From NCBI GenBank assembly GCA_050291245.1, contig JBNKJP010000001.1, positions 30,706-94,705 of the forward strand: 64,000 nucleotides of DNA. Direction: 5' to 3'. This document shows, piece by piece, positions 1-8,055 of this stretch. Made by a program: the position numbers and the translations under genes. This DNA comes from Thiodiazotropha sp050291245 (GTDB lineage: Bacteria > Pseudomonadota > Gammaproteobacteria > Chromatiales > Chromatiaceae). Below the pieces are notes generated by a model, which saw nothing but the letters and a program-made list of their open reading frames with translations, searched no databases and had not been told where the DNA came from. Within the stretch, counting starts at the first letter, position 1, and every line of letters starts with the position of its first letter.

Positions 1-1
1 C

Positions 2-562
2 ACCACCAAGGCGAACGCCGACCTGGACATGGCGGTCGACGCCATGCTGCAGTCGGAAAAACTCGACCTGTTGCTGATGGTCACCGGCGACGGCGACTTC
101 CTCCAAGTGGTCACCGCACTGCAGGACCGGGGCTGCCGGGTAGAGCTGTTGGGTTTCCGTAACGTCTCTCAGGAACTGCGTCGATTAGTGGATGACTACT
201 ACCCGGGATTCCTGATCCCGGACCTGTTACCCATCTCCTACGAACCCCGCAACGAATGGGGTGAGCCCGGCTCCTGCGTACGTGGCGTCTGTTCGAAATG
301 GTTCCCGGAAAAGGGTTATGGTTTCCTGCGTTTCATCAAGCGCATCGACCCCAATCTGTGGATCATCGATCCCCGCCAGGAGAACTCTCCGTATGAGAGC
401 GTGTTCTGCCACGTCAATGAACTGGCCGACGAAGTCACCGATGAAGTGATGCTCAACCGTGAAGCGATCCTCGAGTTCTACATCGAAAAGAGCGACAAGG
501 ACGATGGCCTGGTCGCCAACAATGTCCGCCTGGTACCGAGTTACGGAAGCAGCGGCCTGTGA
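2..562 (+). CDS. NYN-domain (LabA-like) protein with C-terminal cold-shock-like domain, 5' end outside window
   Basis: The reading frame is open from the first bases, so the gene starts upstream and only its last 186 residues are visible. The first part (KANADLDMAVDAM, then VTGDGDFLQVV) matches the C-terminal half of NYN/DUF88 (LabA-like) PIN-fold nucleases, where the SGDGDF-type acidic motif contributes to the metal site. The second half has a cold-shock (OB-fold) look: KGYGFLRF, then VFCHVNEL, then a beta-rich end. In known families NYN domains cleave RNA, and a CSD would bind single-stranded nucleic acid, so an RNA-processing role is a reasonable inference. The internal ATG at position 29 is not the true start. 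A 160-bp MITE lies 58 bp downstream. Confidence 0.75.
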   Translation, partial: TTKANADLDMAVDAMLQSEKLDLLLMVTGDGDFLQVVTALQDRGCRVELLGFRNVSQELRRLVDDYYPGFLIPDLLPISYEPRNEWGEPGSCVRGVCSKWFPEKGYGFLRFIKRIDPNLWIIDPRQENSPYESVFCHVNELADEVTDEVMLNREAILEFYIEKSDKDDGLVANNVRLVPSYGSSGL

Positions 563-616
563 AGTCATCATAACTTTACGCGGGGCCATCTGGGACATAG
601 GTGAATGGTAGTTACT

Positions 617-782
617 TAAGGGCCGCGGAAAAAATAAATTATCCCAAACTACTTGTCTGAATGCCCGCCTTCGTTGTTGCAGCTTCGGTTGCATAGGCCC
701 TGCTATGCGCCCTGCGCTGCGCCTAGAAGGCGGGCATTAATCCTGCGTATTTTGGGATAATTTATTTTTTCCGCGACCCTAA
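617..782. mobile_element. 160-bp MITE, copy 1 (TAA-flanked)
   Basis: The element proper spans 620-779. Its ends are inverted repeats of about 30 bp, beginning GGGCCGCGGAAAAAATAAAT on the left and the complement of ATTTATTTTTTCCGCGACCC on the right. A direct TAA stands on each side (617-619 and 780-782), which suggests a 3-bp target duplication. The interior holds a second inverted repeat (GCCCGCCTTC/GAAGGCGGGC) and a GCATAG/CTATGC hairpin, and no ORF. A nearly identical copy lies in the opposite orientation at 49968-50127. TNA-type duplications are known for some IS5-family groups, so a parent element of that kind is possible but not shown here. Confidence 0.85.
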
Positions 783-851
783 CGTCATCCCGGCGCATGC
801 CAGGGTCCGGAACGCCTAACGGAGCAACATTCCCGGATTCCATCCTAGGAG

Positions 852-964
852 GCCTCGTTCCCACGCTCTGCGTGGGAACGCATACCTAAGCCAGACGGAT
901 TGTTTGGATTTGAGTTGTCTACCGAGCCAGTGTCTGTGTTCCCACGCAGAGTGTGGGAACAAGG
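852..964. repeat. REPIN-like pair of inverted palindromes, copy 1
   Basis: Two palindromes of the type GTTCCCACGC-n-GCGTGGGAAC lie at 856-880 and 938-960 in inverted orientation, with about 57 bp between them. The left one continues inward as GCATACCTAAGCC (arm A). The right one continues inward, on the opposite strand, as ACAGACACTGG (arm B). The same A/B design recurs at about 22996, 46092 and 61733, so this is one asymmetric unit rather than chance hairpins. With the MITE at 620-779 it fills most of the 440-bp gap between the NYN gene and the Nudix gene. Confidence 0.8.
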
Positions 965-1002
965 AAACATGATTCGCGTATTCGTCACCCCAACCTACAC
1001 GC

Positions 1003-1572
1003 CTACTCCTCGATCAGGCGGTAACCCGGCACGGCGTCGGAGTGACGTACGATGGTGCTGCTGTGCATCGGATAGGCACCCTGCTCCCGATCCCTGAGAT
1101 ACGCCTTGAGTGTCTCATAGATCACCGGGAAGGCGATCTGCTCCCAGGGTATCTCCCGAGCCTCGAACAGCGCCACCTCCAGGCTCTCCTCTCCGGCGGC
1201 GAAATCGAGATCCAGCAGCCGGCTGCGGAAGATCAGATAGATCTGATTGATGTGGGGCAGATTGTACAGCCCGTACAATCCCTCCACCTCGACCCGGGCA
1301 CAGGCCTCCTCCAGGGTTTCACGGGCCGCCCCCTGCTGGCTGGTCTCGCCGTTTTCCATGAATCCCGCGGGCAGGGTCCACAAACCATGGCGCGGTTCGA
1401 TCGCCCGACGGCACATCAATATCTTATCCTGCCATACCGGTATGCAGCCGACCACGACCTTGGGATTCTGGTAGTGTATGGTCTGACAGGCACCGCAGAC
1501 ATAGCGGAGTCGGTTATCCCCCTGGGGGATCAGCAACTCAACCTTCTCCCCGCATTGACTGCAAAAATTCAT
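1003..1572 (-). CDS. Nudix hydrolase with N-terminal zinc ribbon
   Basis: 189 residues. The N-terminus carries a CSQCG...CGAC zinc-ribbon-like pair of CxxC motifs (residues about 4-32). A complete Nudix box follows, with the pattern Gx5Ex7REUxEE visible as GFMENGE...RETLEEA. Nudix enzymes hydrolyse nucleoside diphosphate-linked substrates using Mg2+. The zinc ribbon resembles that of NADH pyrophosphatases, but the substrate cannot be read from the sequence. The gene is divergent from ppx, and the 73-bp gap between them is dominated by a perfect palindrome. A second protein of the same ribbon-plus-Nudix design is encoded at 58823-59353. Confidence 0.85.
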   Translation of the reverse strand: MNFCSQCGEKVELLIPQGDNRLRYVCGACQTIHYQNPKVVVGCIPVWQDKILMCRRAIEPRHGLWTLPAGFMENGETSQQGAARETLEEACARVEVEGLYGLYNLPHINQIYLIFRSRLLDLDFAAGEESLEVALFEAREIPWEQIAFPVIYETLKAYLRDREQGAYPMHSSTIVRHSDAVPGYRLIEE

Positions 1573-1596
1573 CGTCCGCCTCTTGCTCTGATCCAG

Positions 1597-1642
1597 CGCT
1601 TGAATCCGTCATTAACCCATGGGTTAATGACGGATTCAAGCG
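1597..1642. repeat. 46-bp perfect palindrome between Nudix gene and ppx
   Basis: The bases from 1597 to 1642 form an uninterrupted perfect palindrome with 23-bp arms and no spacer, centred on CCATGG (centre between 1619 and 1620). The left arm starts CGCTTGAATCCGTC and the right arm ends GACGGATTCAAGCG. It ends 3 bp before the first possible ppx start and begins 24 bp from the Nudix start. It could be a divergent operator or a strong mRNA hairpin over the ppx ribosome-binding region. There is no T-tract typical of an intrinsic terminator. Confidence 0.9.
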
Positions 1643-1645
1643 ATC

Positions 1646-3175
1646 ATGAGAGATGAGATGTCCGAACTGTCACTGGCCCCCGAAGCCGACACCGACGAAG
1701 CCCTGGCCGCGATCGATCTCGGCTCGAACAGTTTTCACCTGATTGTGGTGCGGGTACATGAGGGGCATATCCAGGTCATCGACCGGATGAAGGAGATGGT
1801 ACGTCTGGGTGAGGGACTGACCGAAGAAAAACGCCTCGACCCCGAGGTGGCGGAACGGGCACTGGCGTGTCTGCGACGCTACTCCCAGCGTCTCACTCCC
1901 CTGCCACCGGAGAACATCCGGGTAGTGGGTACCAACACCATGCGCCAGATTCACCCGGCTGACAACTTTCACAGCCTCTCCGAAAAGGCCCTGGTGCATC
2001 CCATCGAGATCATCTCAGGACGGGAAGAGGCCCGTCTGGTCTATCTGGGCGTGGCTCACGGCCTGGCCGCCAATGACGACACCCGACTGGTGGTGGATAT
2101 CGGCGGCGGCAGCACGGAAATGATCCTGGGCCAGCGCTACGAACCCTTTGAGCGGGAAAGTCTGCACATGGGTTGCGTGAGCATGAGCCGGCGCTTCTTC
2201 AGCGACGGCAAGATCACGCCCCAGGCCATGCGCGAGGCGAAGCTGGCCTGTGCACTGGAGATCCGTCCGGTACGCAACCGTTTCCGGGACGGGGGCTGGG
2301 TCAACGCCATCGGCAGTTCCGGCACCATCAAGTCCATCGGCAGCGTGGTAACCCAACAGGGTTGGAGTGAATCCGGTATCACCCGGGAGTCCCTCGACAA
2401 ACTCAACCAGTACCTGCTCGAATGTGGCAGCGTGGAAAAAATAGCGCTCAAGGGACTATCGGAGCAGCGCCTGCCGGTATTCGTCGGCGGTGTTACGGTC
2501 CTGTCCGCGGTTTTCGAGTATATCGGCATCTCCCAGATGGAGGTCTCATCGGAGGCCCTGCGGGAGGGTCTGATCTACGACATGATCGGCCGGGACCACA
2601 ACGAGGATGTTCGGGAAAGAACCCTAAAGACCCTCTCCACGCGCTACAGCATCGATGAAGACCAGGCCCAGCGGGTCGAGACAACCGCCCTGGGCCTGCT
2701 CGAACAGGCGCAACGCACCTGGTGCCTGGAGGATCCACGCTATCACAGCATGCTCTCCTGGGCCGCGCGGATGCATGAAATCGGCTTGACCGTCTCCCAT
2801 AGTCAGTTCCAGAAACACGGCGCCTACCTGTTACAGAATTCCGACCTGTCCGGCTTCTCCCGCCAGGAACAGAGCGTCCTGGCCGCCCTGGTGCGGGGCC
2901 ACCGGCGCAAATTCCCCAACGGGGTTTTCGAGCAGCTTCCCAGTGAAGTGGTCAGTTGCACCAAACAACTGTGTATCCTGTTGCGCCTGGCGGTGCTCAG
3001 TCATCGCGCCCGTTCCACCAGCGCCAAACCGCTGCCCCGTCTTGAAGTCGAGGACCACCGCATCTCCCTGGTGTTTCCCCAGGACTGGATCACCCACCAT
3101 CCCCTGACTCAGGCGGAGCTGCTGCAGGAAGCGGCCTATTTGGAACCCGCGGGATATCTGCTGAGATTTTCCTGA
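1646..3175 (+). CDS. ppx: exopolyphosphatase / GppA-type phosphatase
   Basis: 509 residues, close to E. coli Ppx (513) and GppA (494). The actin-like ATPase-fold signatures are intact: AAIDLGSNSFHLIVV near the N-terminus, VGTNTMRQ, VVDIGGGSTEMILG, and GSSGTIKSIG. The C-terminal third looks like the HD-type domain found in long Ppx/GppA proteins. The enzyme releases phosphate from inorganic polyphosphate, and GppA members also hydrolyse pppGpp; sequence alone does not separate the two. Two starts are possible: the ATG at 1646, 3 nt after the 46-bp palindrome, or the ATG at 1658 preceded by GAGAG. No ppk gene is adjacent. Confidence 0.9.
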   Translation: MRDEMSELSLAPEADTDEALAAIDLGSNSFHLIVVRVHEGHIQVIDRMKEMVRLGEGLTEEKRLDPEVAERALACLRRYSQRLTPLPPENIRVVGTNTMRQIHPADNFHSLSEKALVHPIEIISGREEARLVYLGVAHGLAANDDTRLVVDIGGGSTEMILGQRYEPFERESLHMGCVSMSRRFFSDGKITPQAMREAKLACALEIRPVRNRFRDGGWVNAIGSSGTIKSIGSVVTQQGWSESGITRESLDKLNQYLLECGSVEKIALKGLSEQRLPVFVGGVTVLSAVFEYIGISQMEVSSEALREGLIYDMIGRDHNEDVRERTLKTLSTRYSIDEDQAQRVETTALGLLEQAQRTWCLEDPRYHSMLSWAARMHEIGLTVSHSQFQKHGAYLLQNSDLSGFSRQEQSVLAALVRGHRRKFPNGVFEQLPSEVVSCTKQLCILLRLAVLSHRARSTSAKPLPRLEVEDHRISLVFPQDWITHHPLTQAELLQEAAYLEPAGYLLRFS

Positions 3176-3463
3176 ACGAACCGAATCCATGTATGTCCCG
3201 GCTCAGGTGAAGCCCCGCTGAACCCGGCCAGCAGCCTGGTTCTAAACAACCCGCTCGTATAGTACGAGGCTGGTGGATATTCCCCAGGTAACGATCCTCC
3301 TGGGCGTAAGGAAGGGTTTACAGCACCTTCCCCAGACCGCCGAACTCCACGCAAACCGCCTCCAATCAGGTTGCTGAACTCCGAAACCGGACACAGAAAA
3401 ATCACGTGGCACGACCGTTGCTGACAGTTTGATAGAGACTGTATTTTTCAAAGGACGAATACC

Positions 3464-4390
3464 ATGAAACGCATTCTGCTATTTGCCGCTACCAATATCG
3501 CTGTCATCACCCTGTTGTCCCTGGTGCTTCGCCTGCTCGGTGTGGATCAATGGTTATACCAGCAAGGTGTCGGCCTGAATCTCCAGGCACTGCTCGCCTT
3601 TTCCGCCATCTTCGGCATGGGGGGTGCGTTCCTGTCACTGGCCATCTCCAAATGGATGGCCAAAACCACCCTGGGGGTTCAACTTATAGAACACCCCGAA
3701 AACGCGCAGCAGCGATGGCTGATCAGCACGGTTGAACGCCTGAGCCGCAAGGCGGGTATCGGTATGCCGGAGGTGGGCATTTTCCCCAGTCAAACGCCTA
3801 ACGCCTTCGCCACCGGCATGAGCCGGGACCAAGCATTGGTCGCGGTCAGCAGCGGCCTGCTGATCCATCTGTCCCAGGATGAGGTCGAGGCGGTTCTGGG
3901 TCACGAACTCACCCACGTCGCCAACGGCGACATGGTCACCATGGGACTGCTGCAGGGGGTCATCAATACCTTCGTGATCTTCCTCGCGCGCATCGTCGGC
4001 TATGTGGTGGACCGCTTCCTATTCGGCGATCAACGCGGTATGGGCCTGGGCTACTTTTTCACCACCCTGATCGCACAGGTCTTTCTCTCGGTATTCGCGA
4101 CCATGATCGTGATGGCTTTTTCACGCTGGCGTGAGTATCGTGCGGATGCCGGTGGGGCAAGCCTGGCGGGCACCCCAAAGATGATCGCCGCGCTACGCCG
4201 TTTGCAGGCACTTCACGAGACACCGGAACTGCCGGGTAATCTCGCCGCATTCGGTATCTCGGCGGGCACCCAAAACGCAGTTTCCCGGCTGTTCCTGAGT
4301 CATCCGCCTCTGGAGCGACGAATCGCGGCGCTGCAACAGGCCGTATCGGATCGCTCCGACATCGGACACATCGCGGGTCTGTCCGGGTGA
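3464..4390 (+). CDS. htpX: membrane zinc metalloprotease HtpX
   Basis: 308 residues, M48 family. There are two N-terminal membrane segments (residues about 5-25 and 38-60), then the zinc motif HELTH at residues 147-151. Two further hydrophobic segments follow, and the third zinc ligand is likely E224 in EYRADAGG. HtpX degrades damaged inner-membrane proteins alongside FtsH, with its active site facing the cytoplasm. AAAGGA upstream of the ATG supports the start. The gene stands alone: a 288-bp gap upstream shows no clear feature, and the bat operon begins about 130 bp downstream. Confidence 0.95.
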   Translation: MKRILLFAATNIAVITLLSLVLRLLGVDQWLYQQGVGLNLQALLAFSAIFGMGGAFLSLAISKWMAKTTLGVQLIEHPENAQQRWLISTVERLSRKAGIGMPEVGIFPSQTPNAFATGMSRDQALVAVSSGLLIHLSQDEVEAVLGHELTHVANGDMVTMGLLQGVINTFVIFLARIVGYVVDRFLFGDQRGMGLGYFFTTLIAQVFLSVFATMIVMAFSRWREYRADAGGASLAGTPKMIAALRRLQALHETPELPGNLAAFGISAGTQNAVSRLFLSHPPLERRIAALQQAVSDRSDIGHIAGLSG

Positions 4391-4522
4391 GGAAATGGCT
4401 CATGACTCAACGAGGCGGATCAGGACAGAACTTTATCCCACCCCTCACTGTCTTTAGGATGCAAACAGTACTAGGACACGGGAGGGTCCGTGAGATGACC
4501 GCTATCAACAGGAGCTTTGACC

Positions 4523-5539
4523 ATGTACAACTCTGACTCGAGCGCCACCACAACAGACATTCAGAGTGTCCCGGAGGACCGGCTGAATCGTGCCTTCGCG
4601 CAATTGAGAACCCACATCGAATCGCAAATCCTGGGCCAGGACGAACTGGTCGAACGCCTGCTGATCGCCCTGCTGGCCGATGGACATCTGTTGGTCGAGG
4701 GAGCCCCGGGACTGGCCAAGACACGCGCGGTCAAGGCCCTGGCATCCGGTCTGGAAGGCGACTACCACCGCATCCAGTTCACCCCGGACCTGCTGCCCTC
4801 CGACCTCACCGGCACCGAGATGTATCGTCCCCAGGACGGCAGTTTCCGGTTTGACAAAGGACCGGTATTTCACAACCTGGTACTGGCCGACGAGGTCAAC
4901 CGGGCGCCGGCGAAGGTTCAGTCGGCCCTGCTCGAAGCCATGGGTGAGCGGCAGGTGACGGTGGGACGCGAAACCTATCCCCTGCCTGAACTGTTTCTCG
5001 TCATGGCAACCCAGAATCCCATTGAACAGGAAGGTACCTACCCCCTGCCCGAGGCACAACTCGACCGCTTTCTGATGCATGTGCGGGTCGACTATCCCGG
5101 TACCCAGACAGAGAAACAGATTCTCGCCCTCAACCGGGCGGAAGCACGTACATCCCCTCCGGAGACACAACCTACGCGGCTCGGTCAGCGGGATGTTTTC
5201 GCCGCCCGGCAGCGTATCCTGGAGCTGTATATGTCCCCCGATCTGGAGGATTATCTGGTGCATCTGGTGATGGCCACCCGCCAACCCGCCGCCTACGCCA
5301 CCGAGCTGGAAGGCTGGCTGCGTTTCGGCGCCAGTCCCCGCGCCACCCTGGCCCTGGATCGCTGCGCCCGCGCCCGTGCCTGGCTGCAGGGTCGCGACTA
5401 CATCTCGCCGGAGGACGTTCAGGCGATCGCCCCGGATGTGCTGCGTCACCGGGTGTTGCTGTCCTACGAAGCGGAAGCGGAGGGCCACAACTCCGATCAA
5501 TTCATCGAGGCACTGATCAACCAGGTACCGGTACCTTGA
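4523..5539 (+). CDS. MoxR-family AAA+ ATPase
   Basis: 338 residues. The start is the ATG at 4523 because AGGAG sits at 4510-4514; a TTG two codons upstream is less likely. Walker A is GAPGLAKT and Walker B is LVLADEVNRA, and the sensor region has MATQNPIEQEG and the MoxR-typical YPLPEAQLDRF. MoxR ATPases act as chaperone-like partners of VWA-domain proteins, which fits the five genes that follow. It is the first gene of a bat-type cluster, with 22 bp to the next ORF. Confidence 0.93.
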   Translation: MYNSDSSATTTDIQSVPEDRLNRAFAQLRTHIESQILGQDELVERLLIALLADGHLLVEGAPGLAKTRAVKALASGLEGDYHRIQFTPDLLPSDLTGTEMYRPQDGSFRFDKGPVFHNLVLADEVNRAPAKVQSALLEAMGERQVTVGRETYPLPELFLVMATQNPIEQEGTYPLPEAQLDRFLMHVRVDYPGTQTEKQILALNRAEARTSPPETQPTRLGQRDVFAARQRILELYMSPDLEDYLVHLVMATRQPAAYATELEGWLRFGASPRATLALDRCARARAWLQGRDYISPEDVQAIAPDVLRHRVLLSYEAEAEGHNSDQFIEALINQVPVP

Positions 5540-5561
5540 TACAGGCTCGGGACAAGCGTTC

Positions 5562-6533
5562 ATGACTATTCAGATGCCACACGCCACCCCAGCCAACGAA
5601 CGGCCCTCGGGGATCGGCGTATCACTCGCCGAACTCATCGGTCTGCGGGAAGAGGCGCGCCGTCTGGACATCGCCCCCCGGGGCAAGGTGCTGGCCACCC
5701 GCAGCGGCGGACACCTGTCGCGATTTCGCGGACGCGGCATGGAGTTCGACGAATCCCGCCTCTACGTACCCGGTGACAACCCGCGCAACATGGACTGGCG
5801 GGTAACCGCGCGAACCGGCAAGGCCTACGTCAAGCGATTCCGGGAGGAGCGCGAACGACCGGTGTGGCTGATGGTCGATCTGGGTCCGAGCATGCGCTTC
5901 GGCACGCGCACCGCCTTCAAGTCCGTGATCGCCGCCAAAGGCGCCGCCCTCCTGGCCTGGGCAGCCGCGGAAAAAGGCGATCGTATCGGCGGGCTGATCT
6001 TCGACGAAACCCGTCACTTCGAGCGGCCTCCGGCCCCCCGTACCCGAGGCCTGTTACCCTTATTGAATGCCCTGGCCCAGCAGCCGCTGCCGGGTAAAGC
6101 GGGCGGCCACCCGAATCTGACCTCGGCCGCGGAGCATCTGACCCGCTTGGTGCGCCCCGGCAGTCTGGTGTTCCTGCTCAGCGATTTCTATGGAGTAAGT
6201 CCGGACAGCGCGACCTGGCTGGCGCGCCTGAGCGAACACAGTGAAGTGGTCATCGCCGAGGTCGTCGACCCCATCGAGATGATCACCCCGCCGGCCGGCC
6301 GTTATCCGATTACCGACGGGGTCCGGCGCAGCGTCCTGGATATCACCCGCCAGACGCAACGCCAGGCCTATCACCAGCAGTTCGTCGAGCGGGCCGAACA
6401 GCTTACCGAACTGACCCGGCGCTACCGTGCACACATGCTGACCCTGTACACCCATCAGCCCGTCGGCCCGGCATTACATGAGGGGCTGCGTCCGCGTATC
6501 GGTTCGGCGGGTCGTCATGGGGAGGGACGATAA
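5562..6533 (+). CDS. DUF58 domain protein of the bat operon
   Basis: 323 residues. The DUF58 core is recognisable from GRGMEFDESRLYVPGDNPR followed by DWRVTART and VKRFREER. A VWA-like segment follows, beginning WLMVDLGPSM. DUF58 proteins nearly always sit next to a MoxR ATPase, as here, and are thought to be its partners. No membrane segment is seen. The stop codon overlaps the next gene's ATG by one base, so translational coupling is likely. Confidence 0.92.
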   Translation: MTIQMPHATPANERPSGIGVSLAELIGLREEARRLDIAPRGKVLATRSGGHLSRFRGRGMEFDESRLYVPGDNPRNMDWRVTARTGKAYVKRFREERERPVWLMVDLGPSMRFGTRTAFKSVIAAKGAALLAWAAAEKGDRIGGLIFDETRHFERPPAPRTRGLLPLLNALAQQPLPGKAGGHPNLTSAAEHLTRLVRPGSLVFLLSDFYGVSPDSATWLARLSEHSEVVIAEVVDPIEMITPPAGRYPITDGVRRSVLDITRQTQRQAYHQQFVERAEQLTELTRRYRAHMLTLYTHQPVGPALHEGLRPRIGSAGRHGEGR

Positions 6534-7024
6534 TGAACCCGACCCCACCCGACGCTTTGGCGGATCTGCGTGGCTATCACCTGCCGGATCCGGTCTCCTG
6601 GTGGCCACCGGCTCCGGGCTGGTGGCTGCTCGCGGCCCTGGTTCTGGCAACCCTGGTTGTGGTTTCACTGCTGCTTTGGCGCCGCTACCGCAACCGCGCC
6701 GCGCTGCGTGCGGCACTCAGCGAACTGGAGCGTCTCGATCAACAACAGGCGGTGACCGATCCCGCCGGTTTTGCCCGCAGTTTGTCACGCTTGTTGCGCC
6801 GCTATGCCCTCACCCGCTTTCCTCATGACCAGGTAGCCGGGCTCACCGGTAACGACTGGCTGCGGTTTCTCGATATCCATGGCGGAGGCACCACATTCAG
6901 CGAAGGCGCCGGACGCCTGCTCACCGAGGCGCCTTACCAAGCCTCCTGCAATACTCCGGCACTGCTGGAACTGGCCCAGCTCACCCGGCATTGGCTACTG
7001 CAGAACCGGGGGACCCGGACATGA
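6533..7024 (+). CDS. DUF4381 membrane protein of the bat operon
   Basis: 163 residues. A short N-terminal stretch with LPDPVSWWPPAPGWW leads straight into one membrane helix (residues about 30-50) with a basic RRYRNR edge. A cytoplasmic helical domain follows. This layout is that of DUF4381 proteins, which occur between DUF58 and the VWA genes of proteobacterial bat operons. It overlaps the preceding gene by one base and the next by four (ATGA), so the block is tightly coupled. Its biochemical role is unknown. Confidence 0.88.
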   Translation: MNPTPPDALADLRGYHLPDPVSWWPPAPGWWLLAALVLATLVVVSLLLWRRYRNRAALRAALSELERLDQQQAVTDPAGFARSLSRLLRRYALTRFPHDQVAGLTGNDWLRFLDIHGGGTTFSEGAGRLLTEAPYQASCNTPALLELAQLTRHWLLQNRGTRT

Positions 7025-8055
7025 TGGACGGAACCCTCAGTCTCGCCTGGCCCTGGGTGCTGCTGGCCCTGCCCCTGCCCTGGATTCTGCAGCGCCTGTT
7101 GCCCCCCGCCAAGCCTGCCACCGGCGCGGCTCTGCGGGTGCCGTTTTACCAGGCTGTCGAGAACTTAAGCAGCTCATCACAGACGGCGGTGAGTCGCGGG
7201 AGGTACTGGCTGGCCTGGCTCGCCTGGCTACTGCTGGTGGTCGCGACAGCGCGTCCCCAGTGGCTGGGCGAACCGGTCTCGCTACCGGTTTCCGGGCGTG
7301 ATCTGATGCTCGCGGTCGATGTCTCCGGCAGTATGGCCAGCGAAGACTACACCCTGAACAATCAGCGGGTGAATCGCCTCAATGTGGTCAAGGCGGTCGC
7401 CGGGCGTTTTATCGAACAGCGCGAGGGTGACCGGCTCGGTCTTATCCTGTTCGGCAGTCGCGCCTATCTGCAGACCCCCCTGACCTATGACCGGGACACG
7501 GTCAAGCAGATGCTCGGGGAGGCGGTCATCGGACTGGCCGGACGCGAGACCGCCATCGGTGATGCGATCGCACTGGCGGTGAAACGCCTGCGTGAACAAC
7601 CCCAGGACAACCGGGTGCTGATTCTGCTGACCGATGGCGCCAATACCGCCGGCAGTATCGCCCCACTGGCGGTGGCCAAACTGGCGGCGAAGGCCAAGGT
7701 GCGGATCTACACCATCGGCATCGGCGGCGGCCCGGTGGGTGTGCGCACCCCCTTCGGCACCCTCATGCAGACCGGCAGCGATCTCGATCCGGCGACCCTC
7801 AAGGCCATCGCCCAGGAAACCGGCGGACGCTATTTTCAGGCGACCAATACCGCCCAGCTGGAGAATATCTACGAAGAGCTGGATCGCCTCGAACCCAGTG
7901 TGCGTGACAATCGTCTCTACCGTCCCATGGCGGCCCTCTACTACTGGCCGGCCGGAGCGGCGCTGCTGATCACTCTGGGTCTGCTGCTGCCCTGGCCCTT
8001 CCCGGGAGCTGCTCGCGCCCGGCGATTCAGGGAGGTCCGCCGTGAACCTGTCTGA
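7021..8055 (+). CDS. batA: BatA-like VWA domain membrane protein
   Basis: 344 residues from the ATG at 7021, which overlaps the previous stop as ATGA. An N-terminal hydrophobic hairpin (residues about 5-25 and 58-78) is followed by a von Willebrand A domain with an intact MIDAS (AVDVSGSMASEDY), then LLTDGAN, and a final membrane helix (ALYYWPAGAALLITLGLLLP). BatA-type proteins use the metal site to bind partners in the periplasm or at the membrane. Their exact function is not known, though bat genes are linked to oxygen tolerance and stress in Bacteroides and Leptospira. Confidence 0.9.
   Translation: MMDGTLSLAWPWVLLALPLPWILQRLLPPAKPATGAALRVPFYQAVENLSSSSQTAVSRGRYWLAWLAWLLLVVATARPQWLGEPVSLPVSGRDLMLAVDVSGSMASEDYTLNNQRVNRLNVVKAVAGRFIEQREGDRLGLILFGSRAYLQTPLTYDRDTVKQMLGEAVIGLAGRETAIGDAIALAVKRLREQPQDNRVLILLTDGANTAGSIAPLAVAKLAAKAKVRIYTIGIGGGPVGVRTPFGTLMQTGSDLDPATLKAIAQETGGRYFQATNTAQLENIYEELDRLEPSVRDNRLYRPMAALYYWPAGAALLITLGLLLPWPFPGAARARRFREVRREPV

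Noticed and set aside
227..694. 155-codon minus-strand ORF reaching into MITE copy 1
   Set aside because: Antisense to the NYN gene and starts inside a non-coding repeat.
4505..5563. 352-codon minus-strand ORF opposite the MoxR gene
   Set aside because: Mirror of a strongly coding gene; no ribosome site or domain.
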